A stretch of DNA of 46,907 nucleotides from Ministeria vibrans ATCC 50519 (lineage: Eukaryota; Opisthokonta; Filasterea), in contig CALSCP010000774.1 of the NCBI GenBank assembly GCA_943704425.1, positions 122,301 to 169,207 of the forward strand, in the 5' to 3' direction. Positions 1-26,373 of the stretch are shown here, piece by piece (within the stretch, counting starts at the first letter, position 1; every line of letters starts with the position of its first letter). The notes under the pieces were generated by a model. The model worked only from the letters and a program-made list of their open reading frames with translations. It was not told where the DNA came from and ran no database searches. The translations under genes and the position numbers were made by a program.

Positions 1-17199
<17,199 letters not shown>

Positions 17200-17415
17200 C
17201 AGGGACTCTGAGAGAAACAGAGTGGGGGTGAAGAGCACTTGCTCACGGTTGAGTGAAGGAAAAGAGTGCGTGAACCAGTCGAACAAACAAGGAGATTAGA
17301 GATTAAAACTTTCAATGTAAGATAACAGAGAATACCTTCTGATAAGAAAATCTACATCTGACAGTATATACTCACTCAGTACAGACAGTCAGACTGCAGA
17401 CACTAATTTTGTCTA
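17200..17415. promoter_or_regulatory. Divergent intergenic region between giant gene and acidic-protein gene
   Basis: The 216 bp between two outward-facing start codons (17199 minus, 17416 plus) must hold both promoters. It contains a short run of CAG/GACAG-like words at 17376-17402 (CAGTACAGACAGTCAGACTG), just upstream of the plus-strand start. No TATA box is convincing. Confidence 0.4.
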
Positions 17416-19482
17416 ATGAGCGCCGACAGTGTGTTGTTCAAGAAGAAGCGTGATGTTGTGCGTGAATCAACTTCAGGCGTGCCAGGAAGAGGCGGTTGGC
17501 GAAATTCACAGGTGGGAGTTTGAATTATTTTTTTTGAAAAAATGCATTACACTCTGTCTGTGGTGTAGAACCCTCTGGAAAAAGCACGACAGCTGTTTCA
17601 ACAGAAGGGAACGAGTGCACATAAGAAAGTGACGTCGTTTCAGGGAGCGCAGAGGACTCGCGACACGGCGGCGCTGTCGTTGTCCGACTTGGATGCGTCG
17701 ACGAGTGACAGCGACGACGAGTTCGCGCCAAGCACGGCATTCCTGCGACGTGTGCCCGCCAAACCTGCGCCGTCGGCTCGCGAGGTGTGGGACAAACAAC
17801 TCAAGAGCAAGAGGCAGGCGGAGAAGTCAGTGGTACAGCCGGGAATTGACCTCGTATTGGACAGTGAGTGGCTCACAGCAAACACAGATGATCTACCAAT
17901 GAAAGGACACACTGCGCGAGAACCTCGAGCTCTTGGCATGTACGACGATGACGACGATGATGATAANNNNNNNCGACGACGATGATGATGATGATGATGA
18001 CAGTGTACACCATGGCGATATATATGAGGGGGAGGAGGACGACGATGAATTTGGACAGCCAATGCACCAATTTTTGAAGCAGCCGATCGCGATGGCACGA
18101 CCGGGGACAGCGGATTCTCTGATCAGTGAACGCGACACAATGTCACCGGTGTCGGCGTCACGGTATCAGCGGGCGCAGCTCCTCTCGGTACCCATTCGCA
18201 GTGTGTGTTCGGCTGGCAGTCGCGAAGAGATGACGGACGAGAGGCTCAGCGAATTCGACGGCGAAATTCCAAGTGAGAGTGAGTGGCAAGCTGATCATGA
18301 GTCGCCGCCAAAGGAGTTTGACGAGGAAGAATTTGAAGCGGAGGAGGTACAATTCACGACGTATCATGGGTCGGACGAGTCGGTGGCCAGTCAAACGCGT
18401 CGAAGCGACGAAGTTGTCATGGACATTGCTGAAATCATGTCGGTAAGTGACGCAGAGGAAGTGTCGTACAATCACCAAGAGGACGTGGACGTCAGTGGAA
18501 GCGAAAGTGACGGCACTTCAAGCTCGTCGGTCACGACCACTCATAATTATGATGGGCAGTCTCGGTCGCAATCGACCATGAGTTCGTCGATGGTCTCTGA
18601 GCACTTGAGCATGCGCTCCGGCGGATCCTTTGGTGAAGACACTAGTGCAATCTCCGAGGCACTTGCAATTGACGACAGCCTGAGTGACACTCCTCGTGCC
18701 CTAACGCTGCGCGAAAGCACGTCCGCGTCGATTGCAAGCGAGTCAGACGAGTTGTACGCTGCCGACTCGTTTGTGTCGTCACGACCACCCACTCGCGAAG
18801 ATTCTCTGGAGAGGTCGACGTCTCCAGACAAAGTACCGGTGCACCAAGATCAGGCAAGTCGGCCACATCACGTGCCTACATCGACAGCGTATACGTCAGC
18901 GCCGCCACCACCCACGGTACCGGAGGGCGATGGCATGTGGCTTTACGTTGCACCCTCAAGCTCATCGACTACGTCTTCGGCTTATCATGCCCACCACGAG
19001 AGTGTCCGCGTTGCACCGCACTTTGTACGCGAAGACGAGCTTGACGGTACTTTTTTTTTTTTTCTAAACCAGCTGATCACTCATGCCCAACTCACTTTAA
19101 AATTGTACTTGATTTTTTTATGTTTTTTTCAGCCGTCACGGAATACAATCCGAATGTAGTGCTACTCAACGATATGTTTCGTCGACAACTGGCACTGATT
19201 GAGCGACATCATCGTACCATTATGGAGCAAGCACACACGCCACAGAGCACCACAACGGCCGAGGATTATCCGGGCGAACGTCGTGACACGACAGATCTAG
19301 ACTCAAATTTCGAGCGTCATTCAACGTCAACAACGTCAACAACAGCAAGAAGATCAACAATGGCACACGGGCACTATGAGTACACCTCGTTTGAAGAGAC
19401 ACTACGTTATATTGAGCAACATCGGCCCAAGCCGCTTTCATTTGCAGAAGCTCAACTGCGCGTACAGATGGAATCAATGTAA
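17416..19482 (+). CDS. Acidic Ser-rich protein, possibly C19orf44-like
   Basis: Three exons: 17416-17511, 17569-19046, 19133-19482 (TAA), with introns of 57 and 86 nt; about 640 residues. The N-terminus is basic (MSADSVLFKKKRDVVRES). The middle is mostly disordered, with acidic runs (poly-Asp from GAT repeats, EFDEEEFEAEE) and Ser clusters. The last exon looks structured: EYNPNVVLLNDMFRRQLALI, then near the end YTSFEETLRYIEQHRPKPLS. That C-terminus resembles my recollection of the uncharacterised C19orf44 (DUF4614) family, but the match needs a profile search. Seven N bases at 17967-17973 sit in the GAT repeat and the frame differs by one base across them, so the Asp-run length and local frame are unresolved. 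Confidence 0.7.
17941..18001. repeat. GAT/GAC microsatellite with 7-base assembly gap
   Basis: A GAT/GAC tract coding for poly-Asp flanks N bases 17967-17973. The sequence just before the gap ends in gataa, which breaks the repeat and suggests poor base quality. Confidence 0.85.
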
Positions 19483-19608
19483 ATTATTATTATTATTATT
19501 ATTATTTTTTCTTATTAAAATATTATTAGAATTGAAATGGCCTCTTGCAGTTGTCGTCTCTCTCTCTCTCTCTCTCTTTAATCTATCTGGCTCTCTTGTG
19601 ATCAAAGC

Positions 19609-20877
19609 TTAGTCAATCTCCCAACCATGTCGCAGAATGCAGCGGAGCATATCGGAGTAGCGGACGACGGCCTGGGGACGGCCGTTGGCATCGACGAGCC
19701 AGGCACGGTGGACACGCGCGACAAAGGTGCGTGTGAAGCACATCTCGAGGGAGACATCCTTGGTGACCGTGACCGGGTTGCGAATCTGACCGCCGTGTTG
19801 TTCCAATAGAAATTTCTCCACGGGCTGGTTTAGTTTGGACATGGTGTCCCACGTGAGACCGCGCAAGTCGGACGCTGAGAGGGTCGCTGAGATGGCACCG
19901 CTGTCGTCAAGGAGCGCCACTGCATCACCGCCACTGGTGTACAACTTTCGGACTGCTTGCAAGGCTGTCGTGCCCTTGGTGACGGTGCAGACCGCCTGGC
20001 CATCCTCATGAGGTTTGTCCAGACCCAAATCAGCGAGCGTGCGCTGTGACATGTCGCGCCACTGTGCAACGTGCTCGAGCAGGAAACGAACCAAATCGGT
20101 CTGAGTGAGCAATGCATGGCCAACGGCCGTGCTTTCGTGCAAAACAAACGCACCCTCCTGGCCCTCTTGACCTACTGTGGGCATTCGACGCACAAGCACA
20201 CGCTGGACGCCTCCAGACATGGGGTCAAGGACTTTCATGACCGACGTTGTCGGCTCGTACACCATCAGTCCATCGTGCCACCAACCGCACTTGCCCTCTG
20301 CAAACAACAACAACAACAACAACAACAGAAGAAGAACACAATCAGTTATTATTATTATTAGTATCATTATTATTATTGCTACTAGTATTATTGTGTAAGA
20401 TGATTTCCGGATGATTATACCTTGGGCGAGGCCAACCAAGTTAATGGCAGGGTAGTTCACACCTTTGCCCTTCAACTCCTCGGCAGTCAGGCTCGGATCT
20501 TGATCGTGCTTGAAGTATCCAAATGCAACGTAAAGCAATATGTCAAAGAGGTGGAGAATGCCACGAAACTCGCCGTTGCTTGAGTCGACGACGGGAACCG
20601 ACAGAAAGTTGTGCGTCTTCAAAATATTGAGTGCCTCGTCGATTGTGGTCTTCTCATTGATAATGAGCGCGTCGCGGTGATACGCAACAAGACTGCCAAT
20701 CATACGCTCGTTGAGAAACTTCTTGATAGGGGCTGCTGTGAGAGAGAGAGAGCGAGAGAGAGGCGAGAACCCAGTCAGAAAAAAAAACTCGCACTTACCG
20801 AAGTGCGAGTTTTTTGTTTTGTTTTGGATATTGCGAGAAGTATCCAAGAAGAGTAGTCTACCTGAGCGTTCTGTCAT
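19609..20877 (-). CDS. Four-CBS-domain protein (SNF4/AMPK-gamma-like)
   Basis: Exons: 20877-20862 (ATG at 20877), 20735-20421, 20297-19609 (TAA), giving 339 residues. CBS features include NEKTTIDEALNILKTHNFLS then VPVVD and GEFRGILHLFDIL in the first domain, and TALQAVRKLYTSGGDAVALL later. The length fits two Bateman modules, which in AMPK gamma/SNF4 bind adenine nucleotides. A central GKCGWWHDGLMVYEP segment replaces part of a canonical module, so a CBSX-like protein is an alternative. Intron 1 has two usable donors: 20861 (CAG|GTAGAC) and 20798 (G|GTAAGT), both phase 1. The second is stronger, adds 21 residues and gives a 63-nt intron. The acceptor is a NAGNAG (20736 or 20733). Confidence 0.75.
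   Translation of the reverse strand: MTERSGRLLFLDTSRNIQNKTKNSHFGKCEFFFLTGFSPLSRSLSLTAAPIKKFLNERMIGSLVAYHRDALIINEKTTIDEALNILKTHNFLSVPVVDSSNGEFRGILHLFDILLYVAFGYFKHDQDPSLTAEELKGKGVNYPAINLVGLAQGIIIRKSSYTIILVAIIIMILIIIITDCVLLLLLLLLLLFAEGKCGWWHDGLMVYEPTTSVMKVLDPMSGGVQRVLVRRMPTVGQEGQEGAFVLHESTAVGHALLTQTDLVRFLLEHVAQWRDMSQRTLADLGLDKPHEDGQAVCTVTKGTTALQAVRKLYTSGGDAVALLDDSGAISATLSASDLRGLTWDTMSKLNQPVEKFLLEQHGGQIRNPVTVTKDVSLEMCFTRTFVARVHRAWLVDANGRPQAVVRYSDMLRCILRHGWEID
20300..20396. repeat. CAA and ATT repeats in intron 2 of the CBS gene
   Basis: (CAA)n at about 20301-20327 and (ATT)n at about 20345-20393, inside the 123-nt intron 20420-20298. Because no stop falls in frame, the intron can be read through. 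Confidence 0.8.
20782..20815 (-). promoter_or_regulatory. Perfect hairpin around an alternative splice donor
   Basis: The 15-nt arm AAAAAACTCGCACTT (20782-20796) and its exact complement (20801-20815) enclose a 4-nt loop. On the sense (minus) strand the loop and second arm read CGGTAAGTGCGAG, so a consensus donor G|GTAAGT straddles loop and stem. Pairing could hide or expose this 5' splice site. The structure is plain in the sequence; its regulatory effect is inferred. Confidence 0.6.
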
Positions 20878-21229
20878 ATCTGCAATTCTGTAGTCTGTAG
20901 TTAGTAATGTGTACTCACTATGCCTTCTGTGGTTTGTCGTGTGAAATATATTGAAGAGAGAAATAAAAGTATTATTTATTATCAATCACAATTATTATTA
21001 GTACTATTAGCTTTCTATCTTTTTTTCATACAATGGCATTGCAAAAGGTAAATCAAATACACGGTCACTGTCAAAAGTCAATTGCTTTGGGGAACGCGAC
21101 GTAGATCAAACTCACTAACTCAGGAAAGCATTAGATTGGCAACTGCACGTTGTGCGTACGTTGTGTATTGGAGTACAAGCAAAATAAAAATAAAATATAA
21201 AAGAAGTAACAGAACAAACAGAGGGTTAA
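20878..21229. other. Intergenic region, no gene seen
   Basis: 352 bp between the CBS gene start and the stop of the upstream seven-TM gene, both on the minus strand. It is AT-rich with short ATT runs. I see no ORF with coding character and no RNA gene. Confidence 0.6.
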
Positions 21230-21828
21230 TTACTTGTACAAACGATTATTGGGTGTGAGGGAACCATAAGATTCGGAGGAAGATGCAACAACATTGTATC
21301 GCTGGTCGTGCTGGCGACGTAGCTCACGTGTGGCCGCCTGGAAGAAAAGAGATAGGGTGAGTGAGCGAGGGAGTGAAGAGCGAGTGGACAGAGACGTGAG
21401 TAAGTGTCGAGAGTAAGTGAGTGCGTTAGCGTGTGTATGCCTCACTATCTATGTGAGTGTATGGGAATGCAGAATGAATGTGTGCACTTACGACTGCGAC
21501 GGAGGGATCGTTGAAGCCGCTTGTGCGGTAGACACTGGTCTGACCAACGGAGGTAGATCCAACTGTGCCGGGCGAGGCACTGTACTCGTCGTCTGACTCG
21601 TAGCGGTTGGGGTTGTTGAAGAAGGAGGCGGGATGTTCACGGCCGTGCGAAAGGGACTGAGAGTAACCGCCAAGGATATCACTGGTGCTAAGAAGACTGC
21701 TGGGCATCATGCGAGTGCTGCCAGGCGTAGACGATGCCATTGCCGAGTGCTGTCCCTGAATCGACGATGCTCGGTGGTGCACGTGAGAGCTTGTCTCTTC
21801 GTCTGCCAGCGTGTCTGCCTAAACAACA

Positions 21829-21924
<96 letters not shown>

Positions 21925-21941
21925 GGAAGAAAGAAACAAAG

Positions 21942-21997
<56 letters not shown>

Positions 21998-23790
21998 AGT
22001 GAGAGAGAGAGATAAAAGAATTGATTGAATGTGCGATGCGGAATAATCAATGAGTTCTGCTTTGAGTGTGATTTTGTGTCGCGTACTCGTGTGTCTGCGT
22101 TGTTTGATGCGTTGGTGAGCATTCCCAGATTCGTTCGGGGAATCCGTCGAAACAGAAACATAATTCCCACAATCGGAAATATCTCCCAAATAATCAGCGT
22201 CGAAAAGGTCGTCGGGCTCGTCACATGATTTTGCTAAACACAGAACAAAGAACACATAGCGTATTAATTAGAGCAGAAATATACAGATGTGNNNNATCAT
22301 AATAATAGACAAAATGATAAATAAAGTGAGAGAGGCGACAATATATATAGAACGTACAATTCCAAACACATCTTGTGCTGAGTGGAGCGAGGCAGTCTCG
22401 ACAAAGTCATTGATGGCACGCGATGCAAACGCAAGGATAATCACCAGACACACCACTTTGATTTGCAAGACGGTGACGTTGCTCGGAAGGTACAGTTGTA
22501 ACTGAAAAAAAAGTGAAGTATTATTATATTTATTATTATTATCGTTGTTGTTGTACCTTTTTGGGGGACCGAGACAGTACACGAACGACATGGTAAGAGT
22601 AGACCGCAAATATAAAGGTGAGAGTGAGAAAGATGGTTCCAGCAAAAACAATACGAAGCAGTTTCAGAGTGTATGTGACGGGCCACATATCCCTAGAAGA
22701 AGACGCACAAGGAATCAGTCAAATGGCCCTCTTTTTCTCTTGGGTACCCGACGAAGGAAAGCCAGATAATGGTGAGGATAAGAAGGACAAGGTTGAGGCT
22801 AATCCAGGCGATGACCACGTTGCGTTTGTAGCGTGTTGCGGTCGTTTCCTCTTGACGCACTAGTAATGCTGTGCGTTCGAGTTTTCGGCTGCGCACTACA
22901 TTAATATTTTAAGGAAGCCGGTCATTTAGCACACCGAAAAGGTTCTCTATAATATACATACACACACGTTTCTCTCTGCTTCACTTTCTTTCTCTCTCTC
23001 TCTATCAATATACATACACACACGTTTCTCTCTGCTTACTCTCTCTATTACTCTCTCTCTCCCTCTCCCCTCTCCCCTCTCTCTTACTCTCTCTCCCTCC
23101 TCTTACTCTATTACTCACTCTCGTTCTCTTCCCTCTCTCCGCCCCCTCTCTGTCTTTCTTTTCACCTGAGTGTACGATTCTCGCCCAGAAGACAGTGAGG
23201 AGAGAAAAGGTACTGAATTCAAAGTTCATGGGAAACCAGTAGAGAATGCGCTGCAGCGCAATGGGCCACGCAGAGCCGGTGATCTTGGAGAAGAACATGC
23301 TCCGCATAAACGTCCACATAAACACCTGTACTAAGAAGGCACACTGCACACAAACACACACAAAAGAGAGAGTGTGAGTTGTCCGAATTTTTTTTTTCGT
23401 TTTTTTTGTACCTGATAGGACACAAACTTATGTCTGTAGTAGACTATACGGCCGATTTGAACAGCACATACGGCTGTCACAAGGCCATAGAGCACCGCCA
23501 GGACAATGGTAAGTATTTGGTCGGTGTCCCACTGCGAAAAGAAGAAATAGGAAGGCATGAACGAGCCATTTCAACTTGATACGCGCCCTCCCCGGCGCCC
23601 ATTCACCACCCATTCCATTGAATGATCAACAATGAGCATTCTCAAGGGAAGAGGAAGACGAATTCAAGGACAACCAGAGCGCTGTGGGTCGAAAAAGAGG
23701 CGGACACAAATCACGTACCACCAAAGGCGGCTCGATTGGCGTCGGCCACGGTAGTGGGCTTGGCTCCGGCACTGCTGTAGTAGAAGCCAT
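21230..23790 (-). CDS. Seven-TM membrane protein, GPR137/TOM1 (THH1) type
   Basis: Nine exons join in phase: 23790-23719, 23531-23412, 23343-23166, 22895-22748, 22692-22557, 22501-22358, 22233-22087, 21818-21492, 21337-21230 (TAA); 459 residues. Seven hydrophobic segments: ILTIVLAVLYGLVTAVCAV; AFLVQVFMWTFMRSMFF; MNFEFSTFSLLTVFWARI; VVIAWISLNLVLLILTIIW; IVFAGTIFLTLTFIFAV; VVCLVIILAFASRAIND; FSTLIIWEIFPIVGIMFLF. The FWAR and WE-x2-P motifs, and the FVSYQ loop after TM1, fit GPR137 (lysosomal, animals) and plant TOM1/THH1 proteins. The C-terminal tail is long, Ser-rich and disordered. Four N bases (22292-22295) lie in an intron. Role in this organism is unknown; an endolysosomal membrane location is inferred from the family. 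Confidence 0.8.
21829..22015. repeat. (GA)n tract with two minisatellite-core copies, in intron
   Basis: Nearly pure GA repeat (21832-21919 and 21950-21990) in the 268-nt intron 22086-21819. It holds two copies of the core GAAACAAAGTGA(T/G)AGAGA at 21933-21950 and 21991-22008, the same word found in introns of other genes here. Confidence 0.85.
22944..23160. repeat. CT-rich intron with a local tandem duplication
   Basis: Part of intron 23165-22896 of the seven-TM gene. A block of about 40 bp around CATACACACACGTTTCTCTC (start near 22948) recurs near 23011 with minor changes, both followed by ctgctt. The rest is CT/CCT tracts. Confidence 0.75.
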
Positions 23791-24090
23791 CGTACCGTTC
23801 GAGCCTCTGCCGAGAGCGCCAGTCCAGAAGTACGAAAGTGACTGAGAGTCAGAGTCTCAGAGACCAGTCAGATTTCATAACGTAACTCATGAGAATCGAA
23901 CTTGGAAGAATCTTCTGTGACACTTCGGCATAACACACTGTCTTACAACGACGGAGTAGGGCCACTAGAGTTTACTCAGTCTAGAGCGGGACTAGAGCAG
24001 TCTAGACCTACGCTACAAGTCGGTTAGAGTCTTCTAATTATCTTTGTCACTTCTCACTTGCCCTGTTGCTCATTGACAATTTTTTTTTGA
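23791..24090. promoter_or_regulatory. Divergent intergenic region, seven-TM gene / kinase gene
   Basis: 300 bp between outward-facing start codons (23790 minus, 24091 plus). It contains direct repeats of CAGTCTAGA with the palindrome TCTAGA (around 23976-24006) and an AGAGTCAGAGTCTCAGAGAC run near 23845. These are candidate control elements only; no TATA box is clear. Confidence 0.4.
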
Positions 24091-25965
24091 ATGCTCGAAG
24101 AGAGCGATCCTCAAAAGAGGTTGGGCAATCCAACACCGGTTGACCCGCCTTGTGGTGTTCCTCCTAAGAGCGAAGCGCCGGTAGAGTCGGCGCTTCTGGA
24201 GCAGGGTGTCCGATTGAAAAAACGTTGGATCGTGGGTGACAGAATTGGCAATGGCGCCTTTGGCCAGGTCTACGTTGCGACCGACGGAAACTGTCGAGTG
24301 GCCGTCAAGGCTGAGCCGTGCGCCGCCGACAAACAAGTGCGGGGGGTTTAAAAAAAACCATCGACATGACACAAATTGATGGACTGTTCTAATTGCCGCT
24401 CGTCACACACACACACTCTCTCTCTCTCTTCATCTCTCTCTTTCTCTCTCGATCTCGATCTCCTACAGGTGTTGAAAATGGAAGTGGCAGTTCTCAAGGC
24501 ACTGAATGCTGGGAACAAGACGCAAGGAATCTGTACGTTTCACGGGTGCGGGCGACACGGCGGCTGCAACTACATTCTGATGCAACTGTGCGGCGAGAAC
24601 CTCTCGCAAGTACGTCGCTCGACTCCCGCAAACTCCTTTCCACCCTCCGTAGCCGCCAAAATTGCCATTCAAATGCTCAGAACAATACGGTGTGTCCACG
24701 ATGCAGGTACGGTCACAATGGAATACAATATTTTGGGGTGTCCATTTTATCCTTACACTCCTGTAGGGTTTCTGCATCGAGACGTAAAGCCAAGCAACTT
24801 TGCGCGCGCCGATAACGTCTCGGGCGAAATCTACATTCTTGACTTTGGCCTTTCGCGTCGCCACATTTCCGAAGAGTCCTCTGTCCCTGGTGTGGCGTCG
24901 CCCAGCGGTCCGTCTGACAGCGGACTTGAAAGCGAACAGCAAAAGCCGCTGGTGCGCACAGCACGCGCCTCCTGCGGCTTTCGCGGCACGGCACGCTACG
25001 CTTCGTTGAATGCCCATGCAAACCTTGACCTGGGACGACGAGACGATCTCTGGTCGCTCTTCTATTGCACCATCGAGGCCATTGCGGGTCAATTGCCTTG
25101 GAGACGTCTCAAGGACAAGGTCGAAGTGGCCAAGGCAAAACAGGCAACCACAATGGAGGATCTTCTTGAGGGTCTTCCTTCACAACTCGATGCGTTTGCT
25201 GCGCACCTCGAGGAGCTTGCCTACGAGGACATGCCCGATTACGACTTGCTAGAGCAACTCCTTGTCGACATTGTAACTGACCATGGCTCCGTTGCCGATT
25301 TGGCCCATCTCAGGCGCAACAACGGCCACATCGACAATCAACTCTTGCACAGCTGGCCCGCCGAGCTAATCCTGGGTGCACGACACTCACAGCAGCTTAT
25401 ACAATCAAAAACACGTACACTTGTGCCTCGCACCGCATCGCGAGATGATAACTCACCACCAAAGAAAACGCGCACGCCACCCACGTCAATCCTGTCACGT
25501 CCCAACCCGCTGCGAGTCAACACCACATTCACACGCACTCCACCTCGCAGTGCCCAAGGATCGCCCTCAGTGTCACCCCGTGCTGCCATTACAGCAGCAG
25601 CAGCCGCGACAAGTGGCACCGATCTTGACCGTGCTCCTGCTCGCTCGCAGCACGATCAGCTGCCTTCGTCACGTCGTGTCTCCATCGATGAAAACCCCAT
25701 TTTCTCCTCCGAATCTGCCGCTCTCCAGCCCCAACAACAACAACAACACCCCAAGAACCGTTCAACTCGGCTGCACCACACCATGCCCAGCGTCGAGAAC
25801 CTCCAAGCACTTCAACTGTCAGACCTCTCCGAAGTTCTCCCGGACCCTTCGCCTCATTCCATTCAGCCTCATCCCCCGGCTGCCGCCACTCCGGCCTACC
25901 ACTCACGCATTACAACTTCACTCCGTCGCAGACGCTTCTACTCTCCATCTCCCGTCATGGAGTAA
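24091..25965 (+). CDS. CK1-superfamily protein kinase, tau-tubulin-kinase-like
   Basis: Exons 24091-24336, 24469-24706, 24767-25965 (TAA); 560 residues. Kinase motifs: glycine loop GNGAFGQVYVA, ATP lysine in VAVKAE, catalytic FLHRDVKPSNFA, metal-binding ILDFGLSR, and the CK1/TTBK signature GFRGTARYASLNAH followed by RRDDLWSLFY and GQLPWR. The N-x-H (rather than S-x-H) form and DDLWSLFY fit tau-tubulin kinases better than classic CK1. The C-terminal 200 residues are disordered, rich in Ser, Pro, Gln and basic residues. TTBKs phosphorylate tubulin and tau and act at basal bodies in animals, so a microtubule or ciliary role is plausible. Intron 2 is 60 nt with no in-frame stop, so its retention would insert 20 residues just before the catalytic HRD motif. 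Confidence 0.88.
24407..24456. repeat. CA/CT tract in intron 1 of the kinase gene
   Basis: cacacacacactctctctctctc-type tract leading to the acceptor at 24468 in the 132-nt intron. Confidence 0.8.
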
Positions 25966-26078
25966 GAGAGAGAGAGATAGAGAGAGAAGAAGAAGAAGAA
26001 AAAGAAGAGGTAAAAAAAAAAGTACTGTACATAAACATCATGACAAATATAAAAAAAATAATCTCAATCAGGCTTTGC

Positions 26079-26332
26079 TTAGCTGTCGACCCCCTTCTTT
26101 CCTTCTTCCTCATCCGCCTCCTCGTCTTCCTCTTCAGCTGCACGTACCACAAGGATCTGGTCGCGCACCACAGCCGAGCACCGCTGCGCCTCAGGCACCA
26201 AAAAACGTAGTGAGTGCTTCATTTCGCTGTCCCGATCGTCTCGGAACATAAACGTTAGTAGATTCGCATGTCGCTTCTTTTGCGTAATCTACACACGAGA
26301 GAGAAAAAAAAAGAATAAGGGGGAGGGCATTA

Positions 26333-26373
<41 letters not shown>

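Noticed and set aside
20782-20815. Hairpin followed by a T-run as a bacterial-type terminator
   Set aside because: It lies in an intron of a eukaryotic gene, right after the start exon. A splice-related role fits its embedded donor better.
21688-22255. Minus-strand frames reading through the GA tract as long Leu-Ser runs
   Set aside because: The Leu-Ser stretch is translated CT microsatellite inside an intron. Only the 22233-22087 part is exon, shown by TM7 and phase-0 splice sites on both sides.
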